NCBI RefSeq assembly: GCF_000720635.1
Contig: NZ_JOCF01000033.1
Coordinates: 10,871-74,870, forward strand
Reading direction: 5' to 3'
Origin: Streptomyces sp. NRRL WC-3742
Lineage (GTDB): Bacteria > Actinomycetota > Actinomycetes > Streptomycetales > Streptomycetaceae
Length of the DNA: 64,000 bases
The notes below the pieces were generated by a model, which worked only from the letters and a program-made list of their open reading frames with translations, searched no databases and was not told the DNA's origin. The position numbers were made by a program, and so were the translations under genes. Below, one piece after another: positions 1 to 6,942 of this stretch; the stretch's first letter is position 1; each line of letters starts with the position of its first letter.

Positions 1-558
1 GACGTCGTAGGAGGCGACCGGGAAGTCCCCGCCCTTGGCTGCCGGCCAGCTCAGCGCCAGCGTGTGCGCCGTCGACTCGGTGACCGAGGGAGCACCAGGG
101 GCGCCCGGCGGGACGTCGGGGGTGCCGTCGCACTTGTCGCCGTTGATGTGGCAGTTGAGCGGCGCGGAGACCGGGCCGTTGCCCACGAACCAGAAGCTGT
201 ACGGCTCGGTGGTGCTGTGGGCGTTGACGGTCGAGTTGTAGAAGGCGGCGACGGCGGTGACGTGGCTGCCGCTGACCGTGGCGGTGCCGTTGTAGGTGTT
301 GCCCATGGTGACGCCGGAGGGGAGGTCGAACTCCAGCGTCCAGCCGGACACGGCGGCGGCGTTGTCGTTGTGGACGATGTACGTGCCCTGCCACCAGGAG
401 CCGTTGTCGGCGGTGGTGAAGGTGGCGGTCAGCTTGCCGGCGGCGTTCGCGGGGGCCGCGAGCGCGGTCAGCACGGCGAGCGGAAGGAGCAGGACGGAGA
501 GCAGCGCGAGCACTCTGCTGCGCATGCGCGGGCGTCCCGCCCGGGATCGAGCGGACAT
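1..558 (-). CDS. Secreted CBM2 + FnIII protein, likely chitinase, C-terminus missing
   Basis: This gene is cut by the window edge: only the first 186 codons are present. It starts at an ATG preceded by AGGGAG with a 4-nt gap. The N-terminus is a signal peptide with an Arg-rich n-region, a Leu/Ala-rich core and likely cleavage after ANA, near residue 40. A family 2 carbohydrate-binding module follows (about residues 41-140, conserved Trp and Asn/Gly-rich strands with the usual NTYNG and SFWFVGNG patches). A Pro/Gly linker then leads into the start of a fibronectin type III domain. CBM2-FnIII followed by a GH18 catalytic domain is a standard Streptomyces chitinase layout, and the promoter carries chitinase-type repeats. 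A cellulase or another polysaccharide hydrolase cannot be excluded because the catalytic domain lies outside the window. Confidence 0.85.
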   Translation of the reverse strand, partial: MSARSRAGRPRMRSRVLALLSVLLLPLAVLTALAAPANAAGKLTATFTTADNGSWWQGTYIVHNDNAAAVSGWTLEFDLPSGVTMGNTYNGTATVSGSHVTAVAAFYNSTVNAHSTTEPYSFWFVGNGPVSAPLNCHINGDKCDGTPDVPPGAPGAPSVTESTAHTLALSWPAAKGGDFPVASYDV

Positions 559-659
559 GGTTCTCCCTGTGGTCGTGGGGGTTGAACAGGGGTGCGTAGA
601 ACCGGAGTTGTGGTGCGTTTGCGATCGGTGCCCGCGCCGTGGGGAGACGGGGCATGGGC

Positions 660-701
660 ACTGTAGGAGGACTGGACCAATGCGTCAACAGGTCTGTACC
701 A
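660..701 (-). promoter_or_regulatory. Chitinase-type promoter with paired 12-bp direct repeats
   Basis: On the minus strand there is a -35 TTGACG (683-688) and a -10 TACAGT (660-665) separated by exactly 17 nt. Two 12-bp direct repeats, TGGTACAGACCT (690-701) and TGGTCCAGTCCT (668-679), begin 22 bp apart and flank the -35 box. This is the hallmark of Streptomyces chitinase promoters, which give chitin induction and glucose repression. The repeats also resemble the DasR operator core TGGTCTAGACCA. It would drive the CBM2 gene with a leader of roughly 95 nt. Confidence 0.85.
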
Positions 702-716
702 CTGGGCGGTTGAGCG

Positions 717-760
717 CACAGGGGCCCGGTCTCCCCACGCGGGGAGACCGGGCCCCTGTG
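717..760 (-). terminator. Perfect 20-bp hairpin terminator after ridA
   Basis: Positions 717-736 and 741-760 are perfect reverse complements around a 4-nt loop. The hairpin lies 30 bp beyond the ridA stop and just upstream of the next promoter, so it should insulate the two minus-strand genes. There is no U-tract, which is usual in Streptomyces. Confidence 0.8.
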
Positions 761-789
761 GGCTGCGCCTTGGCGGGGCGTTCCGACCG

Positions 790-1194
790 CTACTGCGCGA
801 CCACGGCGAACGCCTCGATCTCCATCAGTACATCCGGCCGGAACAGCGCCGACACCTGGACGGCGGAGCTGGCGGGCCGCCGCGAGGTGTCCACGTGCTC
901 GTCGCGCGCCTCGCGGACGGCGGCCAGGTGGGCGATGTCGGTGACGAAGACCGTCAATTTGACGACGTCGTCGAACGTCGCCCCGGCGGCCGCCAGGCAG
1001 CGGCGCAGGTTCTCGAAGACCTGCCGCGCCTGGGCCGGCGGATCGCCCGCCCCGACGAGCTCGCCGTTCTCGTCGAATGCGACCTGGCCGGAGACCTGGA
1101 CGAACCGGCCGCTGCCTGCGACGACCTGGGTGTAGCCCGTCCCGGGGGCGACGCCTGGCGGCTCGGTGATGAAGGTGAGGTGCGAGGTGGTCAT
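790..1194 (-). CDS. RidA family (YjgF/YER057c/UK114) protein
   Basis: This 134-aa protein has the normal RidA length and fold signature: an N-terminal beta strand (FVQVSGQVAFD), the helix-forming ENLRRCLAAAGATFDDVVKLTVFVTD segment, and a C-terminal ALFRPDVLMEIEAFAV strand. RidA proteins are small trimeric cytosolic deaminases that hydrolyse reactive enamine/imine intermediates formed by PLP enzymes. Divergent members lack the catalytic Arg; here an Arg sits in LFRPDVLMEIE, consistent with activity. The start is taken at MTTSHLTF; an in-frame ATG four codons upstream is possible. The next upstream gene (ATP-grasp) is on the same strand 59 bp away, so the two may be co-transcribed. Confidence 0.85.
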   Translation of the reverse strand: MTTSHLTFITEPPGVAPGTGYTQVVAGSGRFVQVSGQVAFDENGELVGAGDPPAQARQVFENLRRCLAAAGATFDDVVKLTVFVTDIAHLAAVREARDEHVDTSRRPASSAVQVSALFRPDVLMEIEAFAVVAQ

Positions 1195-1253
1195 GGGGGC
1201 GATCATGGGACAGGGGGAGGGCGGCCGCAAGCGCCGAGGTCGTGGCGCGGATC

Positions 1254-2072
1254 TCAGTCCGTGACTTCGGGCAGCTCGCGCAGGAACGGCCGGTCGCTGG
1301 TGCGGAGCGAGGCGGCGGGACCGGCGGAGCGCAGGACCGCGTCGAGTACTCCGGCGGGATCGGCGGCGTAACCTCCGCTCGCCCAGGCGGCGTTGGCCTC
1401 CACCACTGCCCAACTCCCCTCCGAGGCCAGGCCGATGTCCACCACGCAGGCGCTCGGCAGCGGCGCGTCCGGGGTGGAGGCGGAGGCGGCCAGCACCTCG
1501 CGGGTGAAGGCGAGCACCTCGGAGGTGACGCCGTCGTCCGGGGCGAGCGGGGCGACGGAGAGCTCGCCGTCGACGGCGTAGCGCGAACCGGCGGTGACCT
1601 CGCCGTCGAGCACGAACAGCCGGTACTCCCGGCGGAAGTGCACCACCTGGCTCACCAGCACCGGCGTGTCGCCGTCGACCAGCTCCGGGCCGGGCAGGTG
1701 GCTGCTGTCCGGGTACACGCGGGCCGCGAACAGCTTGTCCGCCGGGGGCTTGACGAAGGCCGGGCCGCGCAGGCGGCGGGTCTCGTCGAGCGTGCTGAAC
1801 GCCACCTGCCGCCCGGTCACGGCCAGCGGCAGCCGGGCCAGCCAGTCGGCGGGCGGCTCCAGCAGCGCCAGGTCCAGGGCGCGCCCGACCGCGTCCGCGA
1901 AGATCGGCCCGCCGTACAGGTGCACCGGCTCGCCGACCAGCTCCTCGGGCGCCCGCCAGGACGGCGCGGTGAACGCCCTCAGGCCGCGCAGGCCGGCGGC
2001 CACGCGCAGCTGGTGGCCCGTCTCGGTGACGCGCGGGGCGAGGAGGAGGACGGCGGGTCCGGTGGTGGTCAT
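1254..2072 (-). CDS. ATP-grasp domain protein (DUF4343-like)
   Basis: This 272-aa protein resembles the actinobacterial ATP-grasp proteins often labelled DUF4343. A variable N-terminal half leads to an ATP-grasp region with a GPAFVKPPADKLFAA strand-turn (Lys for ATP), an acidic hinge, a REYRLFVLDGEV segment and a C-terminal VVDIGLASEGSWAVVEANAAW motif whose Glu and Asn are the usual Mg ligands. Such enzymes ligate a carboxylate to an amine or thiol through an acyl phosphate; the substrate here is unknown. A 17-nt block around the start codon is identical to that of the downstream ridA gene. No pathway can be assigned from the neighbours. Confidence 0.7.
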   Translation of the reverse strand: MTTTGPAVLLLAPRVTETGHQLRVAAGLRGLRAFTAPSWRAPEELVGEPVHLYGGPIFADAVGRALDLALLEPPADWLARLPLAVTGRQVAFSTLDETRRLRGPAFVKPPADKLFAARVYPDSSHLPGPELVDGDTPVLVSQVVHFRREYRLFVLDGEVTAGSRYAVDGELSVAPLAPDDGVTSEVLAFTREVLAASASTPDAPLPSACVVDIGLASEGSWAVVEANAAWASGGYAADPAGVLDAVLRSAGPAASLRTSDRPFLRELPEVTD

Positions 2073-2248
2073 GGGGGCGATGGTGCCGTGGGGCGGCGGT
2101 GGGCGCCAGTGGGTTCCGGGGCAGGTGGGGGGCGGGCTGCTCTGGTCGAGGGGCGGGTGGGCGTGCCAGAGTCGTGCGGGCGCCGTGCGGGCACCCCGGA
2201 CGGCGCCAGCGGTCCGACCCACCCTCAGCCGGAAAGCAGGCCACGCCG

Positions 2249-3022
2249 ATGACCAGCGCAGCGCCCCTCGTCCACGTCAGCACCGCCGACGCCGTCACCA
2301 CCCTGACCCTCGACTCGCCCCACAACCGCAACGCGCTCTCCAGCCGCCTGATGTCCGAGCTGCACGCCGGGCTGGCCGTCGCAGCCGCGAACCGGGACGT
2401 GCGGGCGGTCGTGCTCACCCACGTGGGCAAGGTGTTCTGTGCGGGCGCGGACCTCTCCGAGGCGACCGGGGCCGACCCCACGGTCGGGCCGCGCGGGCTG
2501 GTCGAGCTGCAGAAGGCGATCGTGGACTGCTCGAAGCCGGTCATCGCCGTGGTCGACGGGCACGCCCGCGCCGGGGGCCTGGGCCTGATCGGCGCGGCGG
2601 ACCTCGCGATCGCCGGGCCGGCCGCCACCTTCGCCTTCACCGAGGTCCGGCTGGGCCTGGCGCCCGCCGTCATCTCCCTGCCGCTGCGGCCCAAGCTCGA
2701 CCCGCGCGCGGCCTCGCGCTACTACCTCACGGGCGAGGTGTTCGACGCGGCCGAGGCCGCCCGGATCGGGCTGATCACCCGGGCCGTGGACTCCGCCAAC
2801 GGTCGGGAGATGGCCCTCAAGGAGCTGCTGGACGCGCTGCGCCAGGGCTCGCCGCAGGGGCTGGCGGAGTCGAAGCGGCTGGCGAACGCCGAGGTGGTGC
2901 GCTCCTTCGCGCGGGACGCGGACGAGCTGGTGCAGCTGTCGGCGCGGCTGTTCGGCTCGGAGGAGGCGCAGGAGGGGATGTGCTCGTTCCTGGAGAAGCG
3001 GCCGGCGCGCTGGGTGCGCTGA
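2249..3022 (+). CDS. Enoyl-CoA hydratase/isomerase (crotonase) family
   Basis: This 257-aa protein has the normal single-domain crotonase length. It has the first oxyanion-hole motif CAGADLSEA (about residue 66) and the second GHARAGGLGLIGAADLAIA (about 107-125). Of the two glutamates used by classical hydratases, the second is present (FTEVRLGLAPAVIS) but the first position is Gly/Leu, so a true hydratase is not assured. It may act on another acyl-CoA, for example as an isomerase, a hydrolase or a carbinolase in branched-chain or aromatic catabolism. It is divergent from the ATP-grasp gene and convergent with the isomerase gene. No acyl-CoA dehydrogenase or thiolase lies next to it. Confidence 0.8.
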   Translation: MTSAAPLVHVSTADAVTTLTLDSPHNRNALSSRLMSELHAGLAVAAANRDVRAVVLTHVGKVFCAGADLSEATGADPTVGPRGLVELQKAIVDCSKPVIAVVDGHARAGGLGLIGAADLAIAGPAATFAFTEVRLGLAPAVISLPLRPKLDPRAASRYYLTGEVFDAAEAARIGLITRAVDSANGREMALKELLDALRQGSPQGLAESKRLANAEVVRSFARDADELVQLSARLFGSEEAQEGMCSFLEKRPARWVR

Positions 3023-3083
3023 GCGGTTCGTCCCCTTTGTTTCTGTTTGTTCCCGTTTTTGTTCCCGCTCGTCGGGGCGGCGG

Positions 3084-3133
3084 CACTACGCCGGTAGTGG
3101 CACTACGGAAGTAGTGCCACTACCGGCGTAGTT
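3084..3133. repeat. Nested palindromic element, copy A (17-bp period)
   Basis: Two 13-bp palindromes, GTAGTGGCACTAC (3094-3106) and GTAGTGCCACTAC (3111-3123), are flanked by half-sites CACTAC (3084-3089) and GTAGT (3128-3132), all separated by 4-nt spacers. The whole also folds as a perfect 22-bp hairpin (3085-3106 with 3111-3132). It sits between two convergent genes and could terminate both. A second copy with the same architecture but different spacers lies at 37614-37663. Confidence 0.85.
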
Positions 3134-3156
3134 CGGAGCGTCCGGCCTCCGGGCGG

Positions 3157-3927
3157 TCAGCCGACCTGGGCCTTGGCGCGCCAGAGGTCGAGAAGGCTCT
3201 CGTCGCCGTCGAGGCGCACGCGTGCGGGCACTCCGGCGGGCAGGCGGTTCCACAGCAGCAGGTACAGGTCGTGGGCCGGGCCGGTGATCGTGAGCTCGGC
3301 CGGCCCGGCGGGGGCCTCCTCGCCGCTGACGACCTCGAGCGGCCCCGGGTTGACGGTCACGTGCCAGGAGGCGAGGCCGTCCGCGTCCTGGATCAGGAGG
3401 GTGCGGGGCTCGTCGCTGTGCAGCTGGGAGCGGTCGCGGCGCATGAAGCCGCGCAGCAGTTCGTCCACGCCGTCGAGGGCGAGCGCGGCCTCCACCTCCG
3501 GGCCGGGGCGGCCCGCCGCCGCGTCGGCGTCGATCCGGTGGACGGCGGTCTCGTGCGCCTGGCGCCGCGCCCAGAAGGCGAGCGGGCTGGGCGCGGGCAG
3601 GAAGGTCCAGCACTCGGTGTCGGCCGGGGCGGTGGCGAGGGTGTCCACCAGGGCGGCGTGGCTCTCGCGGTACCAGTCGAGCAGCGCGGCGTCGGACGGG
3701 TCCGGTCCGAACACCTCCCGCTCGCCCGCGTCGTCCAGCCGTTCCTGGAAGCCCCGGGCGGGGTAGGAGGCGGCCCAGAGGTGTACCTGGCCGGTGTGGC
3801 GCAGCAGGTCGGCCAGACGCCAGTCGGGGCAGGTGGGGACGGGTGCGGACAGGTCGGTCGCGGCGGCGGCCTCGGCCAGCAGGGCGCCCTCGCGGCGCAG
3901 GGCGTCAAGGTGTTCGGTGATCTTCAC
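3157..3927 (-). CDS. Maleylpyruvate isomerase family, mycothiol-dependent (MDMPI-like)
   Basis: This 256-aa protein starts at GTG. The N-terminal DinB-like four-helix domain carries the characteristic CPDWRLADLLRHTGQVH block (about residues 33-49) and HETAVHRIDA (about 125-134), whose Glu and His match the metal-binding residues of mycothiol-dependent maleylpyruvate isomerase. The C-terminal third is the mixed alpha/beta domain typical of this large actinobacterial family. Most paralogues have unknown substrates, so only a mycothiol-dependent transferase or isomerase role is supported. It is convergent with the crotonase gene and divergent from the acyltransferase gene. Confidence 0.8.
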   Translation of the reverse strand: MKITEHLDALRREGALLAEAAAATDLSAPVPTCPDWRLADLLRHTGQVHLWAASYPARGFQERLDDAGEREVFGPDPSDAALLDWYRESHAALVDTLATAPADTECWTFLPAPSPLAFWARRQAHETAVHRIDADAAAGRPGPEVEAALALDGVDELLRGFMRRDRSQLHSDEPRTLLIQDADGLASWHVTVNPGPLEVVSGEEAPAGPAELTITGPAHDLYLLLWNRLPAGVPARVRLDGDESLLDLWRAKAQVG

Positions 3928-4049
3928 GGAGGGAGTCTGCCAGGGGACCGCGCGGGTGTTCGCGGGTTTCGGACCTCGGGTGAACGCGGGGGTCCGTCGG
4001 GCCGGTGTGATCTTGGCCGCCCGGCCTCCGGGCCGACGCTACGGGCCGG

Positions 4050-4061
4050 TAGCGTGAGCGC
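4050..4061 (+). promoter_or_regulatory. Leaderless -10 box for the acyltransferase
   Basis: TAGCGT at 4050-4055 is followed by 6 nt and then the ATG at 4062, with no ribosome binding site. Transcription would start at or next to the A of the ATG. Confidence 0.55.
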
Positions 4062-4817
4062 ATGCCGATAACCCGTTCCCTCCTCTCTGCCGTCCGGACC
4101 GGCGGTCGCCGGGCCGCCGGGCGCCTCGTCCACCGGGGCTGGCGCTGGGTGCAGCGGACGGGGGCGGTCACCAACCGGAACCCGGGCCCGTACCGGTTCG
4201 GGGAGTTGGGGGACGGCACGACGCTCGCCTTCCCGCTCGGGGCGGTGTTCAACGAGCAGTGGATCACCATCGGGCCGTTCTCGATCATCGGCGAGCGTGT
4301 CACGATCAGCGCGGGCTTCCTGCCCGGCCTCGACCTCGGGCCCGAACCGATCGTGCGGATCGGCGGCGGCTGCGTGATCGGCCGGGACAGCCACATCGTC
4401 GGGCACCAGTCGATCGTGCTCGGCGACGACGTGTGGACCGGGCCCGGCGTCTACATCTCCGACCAGGCGCACGAGTACCGCGCGACGGACCTGCCCATCG
4501 GCAAGCAGTGGCCGCGCAACGAGCCCGTGGAGATCGGCGCGGGCAGCTGGATCGGCACCGGCGCGGTGATCCTGCCGGGGGCGCGGATCGGGCGCAACGT
4601 GGTCGTCGCGGCCGGCGCGGTGGTGCGCGGCGAGGTGCCCGACCACTGCGTGGTCGCCGGGGCGCCCGCCAAGGTGGTGCGCCGCTGGACGGAGGAGGAC
4701 GGCTGGCAGCCGCCGTTCCGCCACGACCCGCCGCAGCCGGTGCCGGACGGGGTGACGGCGGAGCAGCTGCGCGCCCTGGTCGGATGGGACCTGCGGCTGC
4801 CGGGGGAGCAGGGCTGA
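4062..4817 (+). CDS. Left-handed beta-helix acyltransferase (LbetaH family)
   Basis: This 251-aa protein has a basic N-terminus followed by hexapeptide-repeat coils from about residue 70 to 215. The turns include VRIGGGCVIGRDSHIVG, VLGDDVWTGPGVYIS and VEIGAGSWIGTGAVILPGARIGRNVVVAAGAVV, ending in the usual VAGAPAKVVRRW. The DQAHEY segment supplies the catalytic His of the maltose/galactoside/virginiamycin acetyltransferase type. It probably transfers an acetyl or other acyl group to a sugar or small molecule. It starts leaderless. The end is 28 bp from the convergent hutD-like gene. Confidence 0.85.
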   Translation: MPITRSLLSAVRTGGRRAAGRLVHRGWRWVQRTGAVTNRNPGPYRFGELGDGTTLAFPLGAVFNEQWITIGPFSIIGERVTISAGFLPGLDLGPEPIVRIGGGCVIGRDSHIVGHQSIVLGDDVWTGPGVYISDQAHEYRATDLPIGKQWPRNEPVEIGAGSWIGTGAVILPGARIGRNVVVAAGAVVRGEVPDHCVVAGAPAKVVRRWTEEDGWQPPFRHDPPQPVPDGVTAEQLRALVGWDLRLPGEQG

Positions 4818-4845
4818 GTTCGGTTCCCCTGCGGGGGCGGGGAGT

Positions 4846-5436
4846 TCAGCTGGACGGGTGGAAGGTGACGACCGCGACTGCGGCAGCGGCGGTGGCAGCG
4901 GCGTCGGGCCGCAGGCCGTACGGGCCGGGCGCGGTGAGCAACGCGGCGTCGTAGCAGGCGAGTTCGGTCCCGTCCAGGCGGGCGGTACCGGCCAGGCAGA
5001 CGAGCAGCGTGGTGCCGCCCGTCGGGACGTGGACGTCGGCGGGCGCGGTGGCGATGTCGACGGATGCCTCGACCCGGCCGCGGCGCGTCATCACGTTGAA
5101 GTCGACCACCGGGCCGCCCAGCAGTCGGCAGTCCGTGGAGGCGTCGCCGGGGAAGGCGAAGGGCCGGTACGGGGTGTCGATTGACTGCTCGGCGCCGTCC
5201 ACGGTGAGGACCATCCCGGCGCCCTCGACCAGGGTGATCACCCGGTCGATGCCGGGGAACACGGAGAACGGCCCGGCGGAGGCGACGTCCGCGAGGCTGA
5301 CCCGCCAGTCGAAGGCGTCCAGCCCGGCCCCGACCGGGAAACCGGCGACCTCCCTGGTCACCCCGCCGCCGTTGAGCCACGCGGTGGCGGGGCGCTCGCC
5401 GGCCCGCAGTACCTGGATGCGTCCGCTGGTCGTCAT
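4846..5436 (-). CDS. HutD/Ves family protein
   Basis: This 196-aa cupin-fold protein resembles HutD. Matching features are an N-terminal R-x-x-x-AWLNGGGVTREVA segment, FDWRVSLADVASAGPFSVFPGIDRVITLVEGAGMVL, and a PFAFPGD loop before DFNVMTRRG. HutD proteins accompany histidine utilisation genes and are thought to modulate the pathway rather than catalyse a step; Ves is the cold-shock homologue in enterobacteria. No hut genes are adjacent, so its role here is open. Start taken at MTTSGRI; an ATG six codons earlier is in frame. Confidence 0.8.
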   Translation of the reverse strand: MTTSGRIQVLRAGERPATAWLNGGGVTREVAGFPVGAGLDAFDWRVSLADVASAGPFSVFPGIDRVITLVEGAGMVLTVDGAEQSIDTPYRPFAFPGDASTDCRLLGGPVVDFNVMTRRGRVEASVDIATAPADVHVPTGGTTLLVCLAGTARLDGTELACYDAALLTAPGPYGLRPDAAATAAAAVAVVTFHPSS

Positions 5437-5492
5437 GGGGCCGCATCCTGCCACAGCGGGAGGCGGGGGCGGGGAGCGGCCGACGGATGTAG

Positions 5493-5636
5493 GCGAACAG
5501 ATGACGAAAACTGCCAGCTGACATCTGTTCGCTGAAACTCGTCACCTGTCACCTGTCACCTGCCATCTGTCACCTGCCATCTGTCACCTGCCATCGGTCG
5601 GCCGCCAGCCGCCAGCCGCCAGCCGCCAGCCGTCAC
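5493..5636. repeat. Heptamer tandem array 1
   Basis: From 5546 to 5636 the sequence is 13 uninterrupted 7-bp units: two CTGTCAC, then CTGCCAT and CTGTCAC alternating, one CGGTCGG, four CCGCCAG and a final CCGTCAC that contains the stop codon of the MFS gene. Read on the minus strand the units fit NTGRCRG. Beyond the array, GCGAACAGATG (5493-5503) pairs with CATCTGTTCGC (5522-5532). The array lies between MFS and hutD, both on the minus strand. Confidence 0.85.
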
Positions 5637-6925
5637 CCGCGCTCCGGCAGCCGCTCGCTGCTCGCCACCGTCGTGGTGCCGCCGCCCGTGTGCCGCCTCG
5701 TCACCAGCGGCAGCAGCGCGGCCGCCGAGGCCGCGACCGCGACGGTGGTCAGGGCCAGCGGCAGCCCGATCGCGTCCGCGAGGAAACCGATCACCACCGG
5801 CCCGATCAGCATCCCGCCGTACCCGAGCGTCGAGGCGAGCGCGACGCCCTGCGGGCCGCCCGCCACCCCGGCCTGGGCGATGGCGAGCGGGAAGAGGTTC
5901 GCAAGCCCGAGGCCCACCAGCACGAACCCGCCGATCGCCGCCGTCACCGCCGGTGCCAGGGCGGCGATCAGCATCCCCGCGCCCGCGAGCGCCCCGCCGA
6001 GCAGCATCACCCGGTTCTGGCCGAGCCGGATGGACAGCCAGGTGCCGCAGAACCGCCCGGTGGTCATCGCGAAGGCGTACGCGGCGTACCCGACCGCCGC
6101 CGTCCCGGCGCCCGCGTGCACGTCGTCGGTGAGGTGCAGGGTGGTCCAGTCCGCGACCGCGCCCTCGCCGTACGCGGTGCACAGCGCCGTGAGCCCGAAC
6201 AGCAGCACCAGCAGCCGAAGGTGCCCGGCCTTCGGGCGCGGGCCCGCTCCCGTACGTCCGCCCGACCGCTCCGGGGCGATCATCGGGGCCGCCGGGCTGC
6301 GCAGCAGGACGACGCCCGCGCCCGCCGTCACCGCCAGCCCGAGCAGTCCGCTGCTCGCCAGTGCCCAGGCGGCGCTGAGCCGCCCCGCGAGCAGTCCGCC
6401 GAGCCCCGCGCCGAGGAGCCCGCCGAGGCTGTACCCGGCGTGGAAGCTCGGCATGACGGGCCGGCGCAGCTGCGCGACCAGGTCGACGGCGGCGCTGTTC
6501 ATCGCGACGTTGGCGCCGCCGTACCCGGCGCCGAAGAGCAGGAGCACCGCGCCGAGCGCGGTGACGGAGTGGGTGTGCGCGGGCAGCGGCACCGCGAGGC
6601 TGAGGAGGGTGAGCGAGCCGACCGTGACCGGGCGCGAGCCGTACCGTAGGCAGAGCCGTCCGACGAGGGGCATGGTCAGGACGGCGCCGATGGACAGGCA
6701 GAGCAGGGCGAGCCCGAGCGCGCTGTGCGAGGCGTTGACCTGGCTGCGGACGTCGGGGATGCGGACGACCCAGGCGGCGAAGAGGAACCCGTCGACGGCG
6801 AAGATGACGGTGAGCGCGAGACGTGCGGCGCTCCAGGGGCTGTCGGTGGCGGGGGTCGGGCTGAGAGACTGGGGTGAGGGTTTACCGGGTCGGGCGAACG
6901 ATTGAATTTTGTTTCGAAGCGGCAC
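5633..6925 (-). CDS. MFS transporter
   Basis: This major facilitator protein of about 430 aa has 12 predicted membrane helices in two halves. The first helix begins near ARLALTVIFAVDGFLFAAWVVRIPDVRSQV, and the cytoplasmic loop 2-3 has GRLCLRYGSRPV, the usual G-x-x-x-D/R-x-x-G-R/S type motif. The family resembles FucP/YbjJ-type permeases. The start is uncertain: GTG at 6925 gives a leaderless start 6 nt after TATTGT, while TTG or GTG codons 10-12 residues upstream are also in frame. The divergent ROK regulator suggests that it controls this transporter and that the substrate is a sugar or glycoside, but this is inference. Confidence 0.85.
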   Translation of the reverse strand: MPLRNKIQSFARPGKPSPQSLSPTPATDSPWSAARLALTVIFAVDGFLFAAWVVRIPDVRSQVNASHSALGLALLCLSIGAVLTMPLVGRLCLRYGSRPVTVGSLTLLSLAVPLPAHTHSVTALGAVLLLFGAGYGGANVAMNSAAVDLVAQLRRPVMPSFHAGYSLGGLLGAGLGGLLAGRLSAAWALASSGLLGLAVTAGAGVVLLRSPAAPMIAPERSGGRTGAGPRPKAGHLRLLVLLFGLTALCTAYGEGAVADWTTLHLTDDVHAGAGTAAVGYAAYAFAMTTGRFCGTWLSIRLGQNRVMLLGGALAGAGMLIAALAPAVTAAIGGFVLVGLGLANLFPLAIAQAGVAGGPQGVALASTLGYGGMLIGPVVIGFLADAIGLPLALTTVAVAASAAALLPLVTRRHTGGGTTTVASSERLPERG

Positions 6926-6942
6926 AAAGTCACAATAGGGTC
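6926..6942. promoter_or_regulatory. Shared divergent leaderless promoter region
   Basis: On the plus strand CACAAT (6931-6936) is followed by 6 nt and the GTG of the ROK gene. On the minus strand TATTGT (6937-6932) is followed by 6 nt and the GTG of the MFS gene. The two -10 boxes overlap almost completely. The local AT-rich stretch has TTTGT (6908-6912) and ACAAA (6924-6928) as a weak inverted repeat that a ROK repressor could bind. Confidence 0.5.

Noticed and set aside
790..2694. A 634-aa open frame covering ridA and the region upstream
   Set aside because: The C-terminal part is RidA in frame, but the rest is antisense to or out of frame with two genes that have clear domains.
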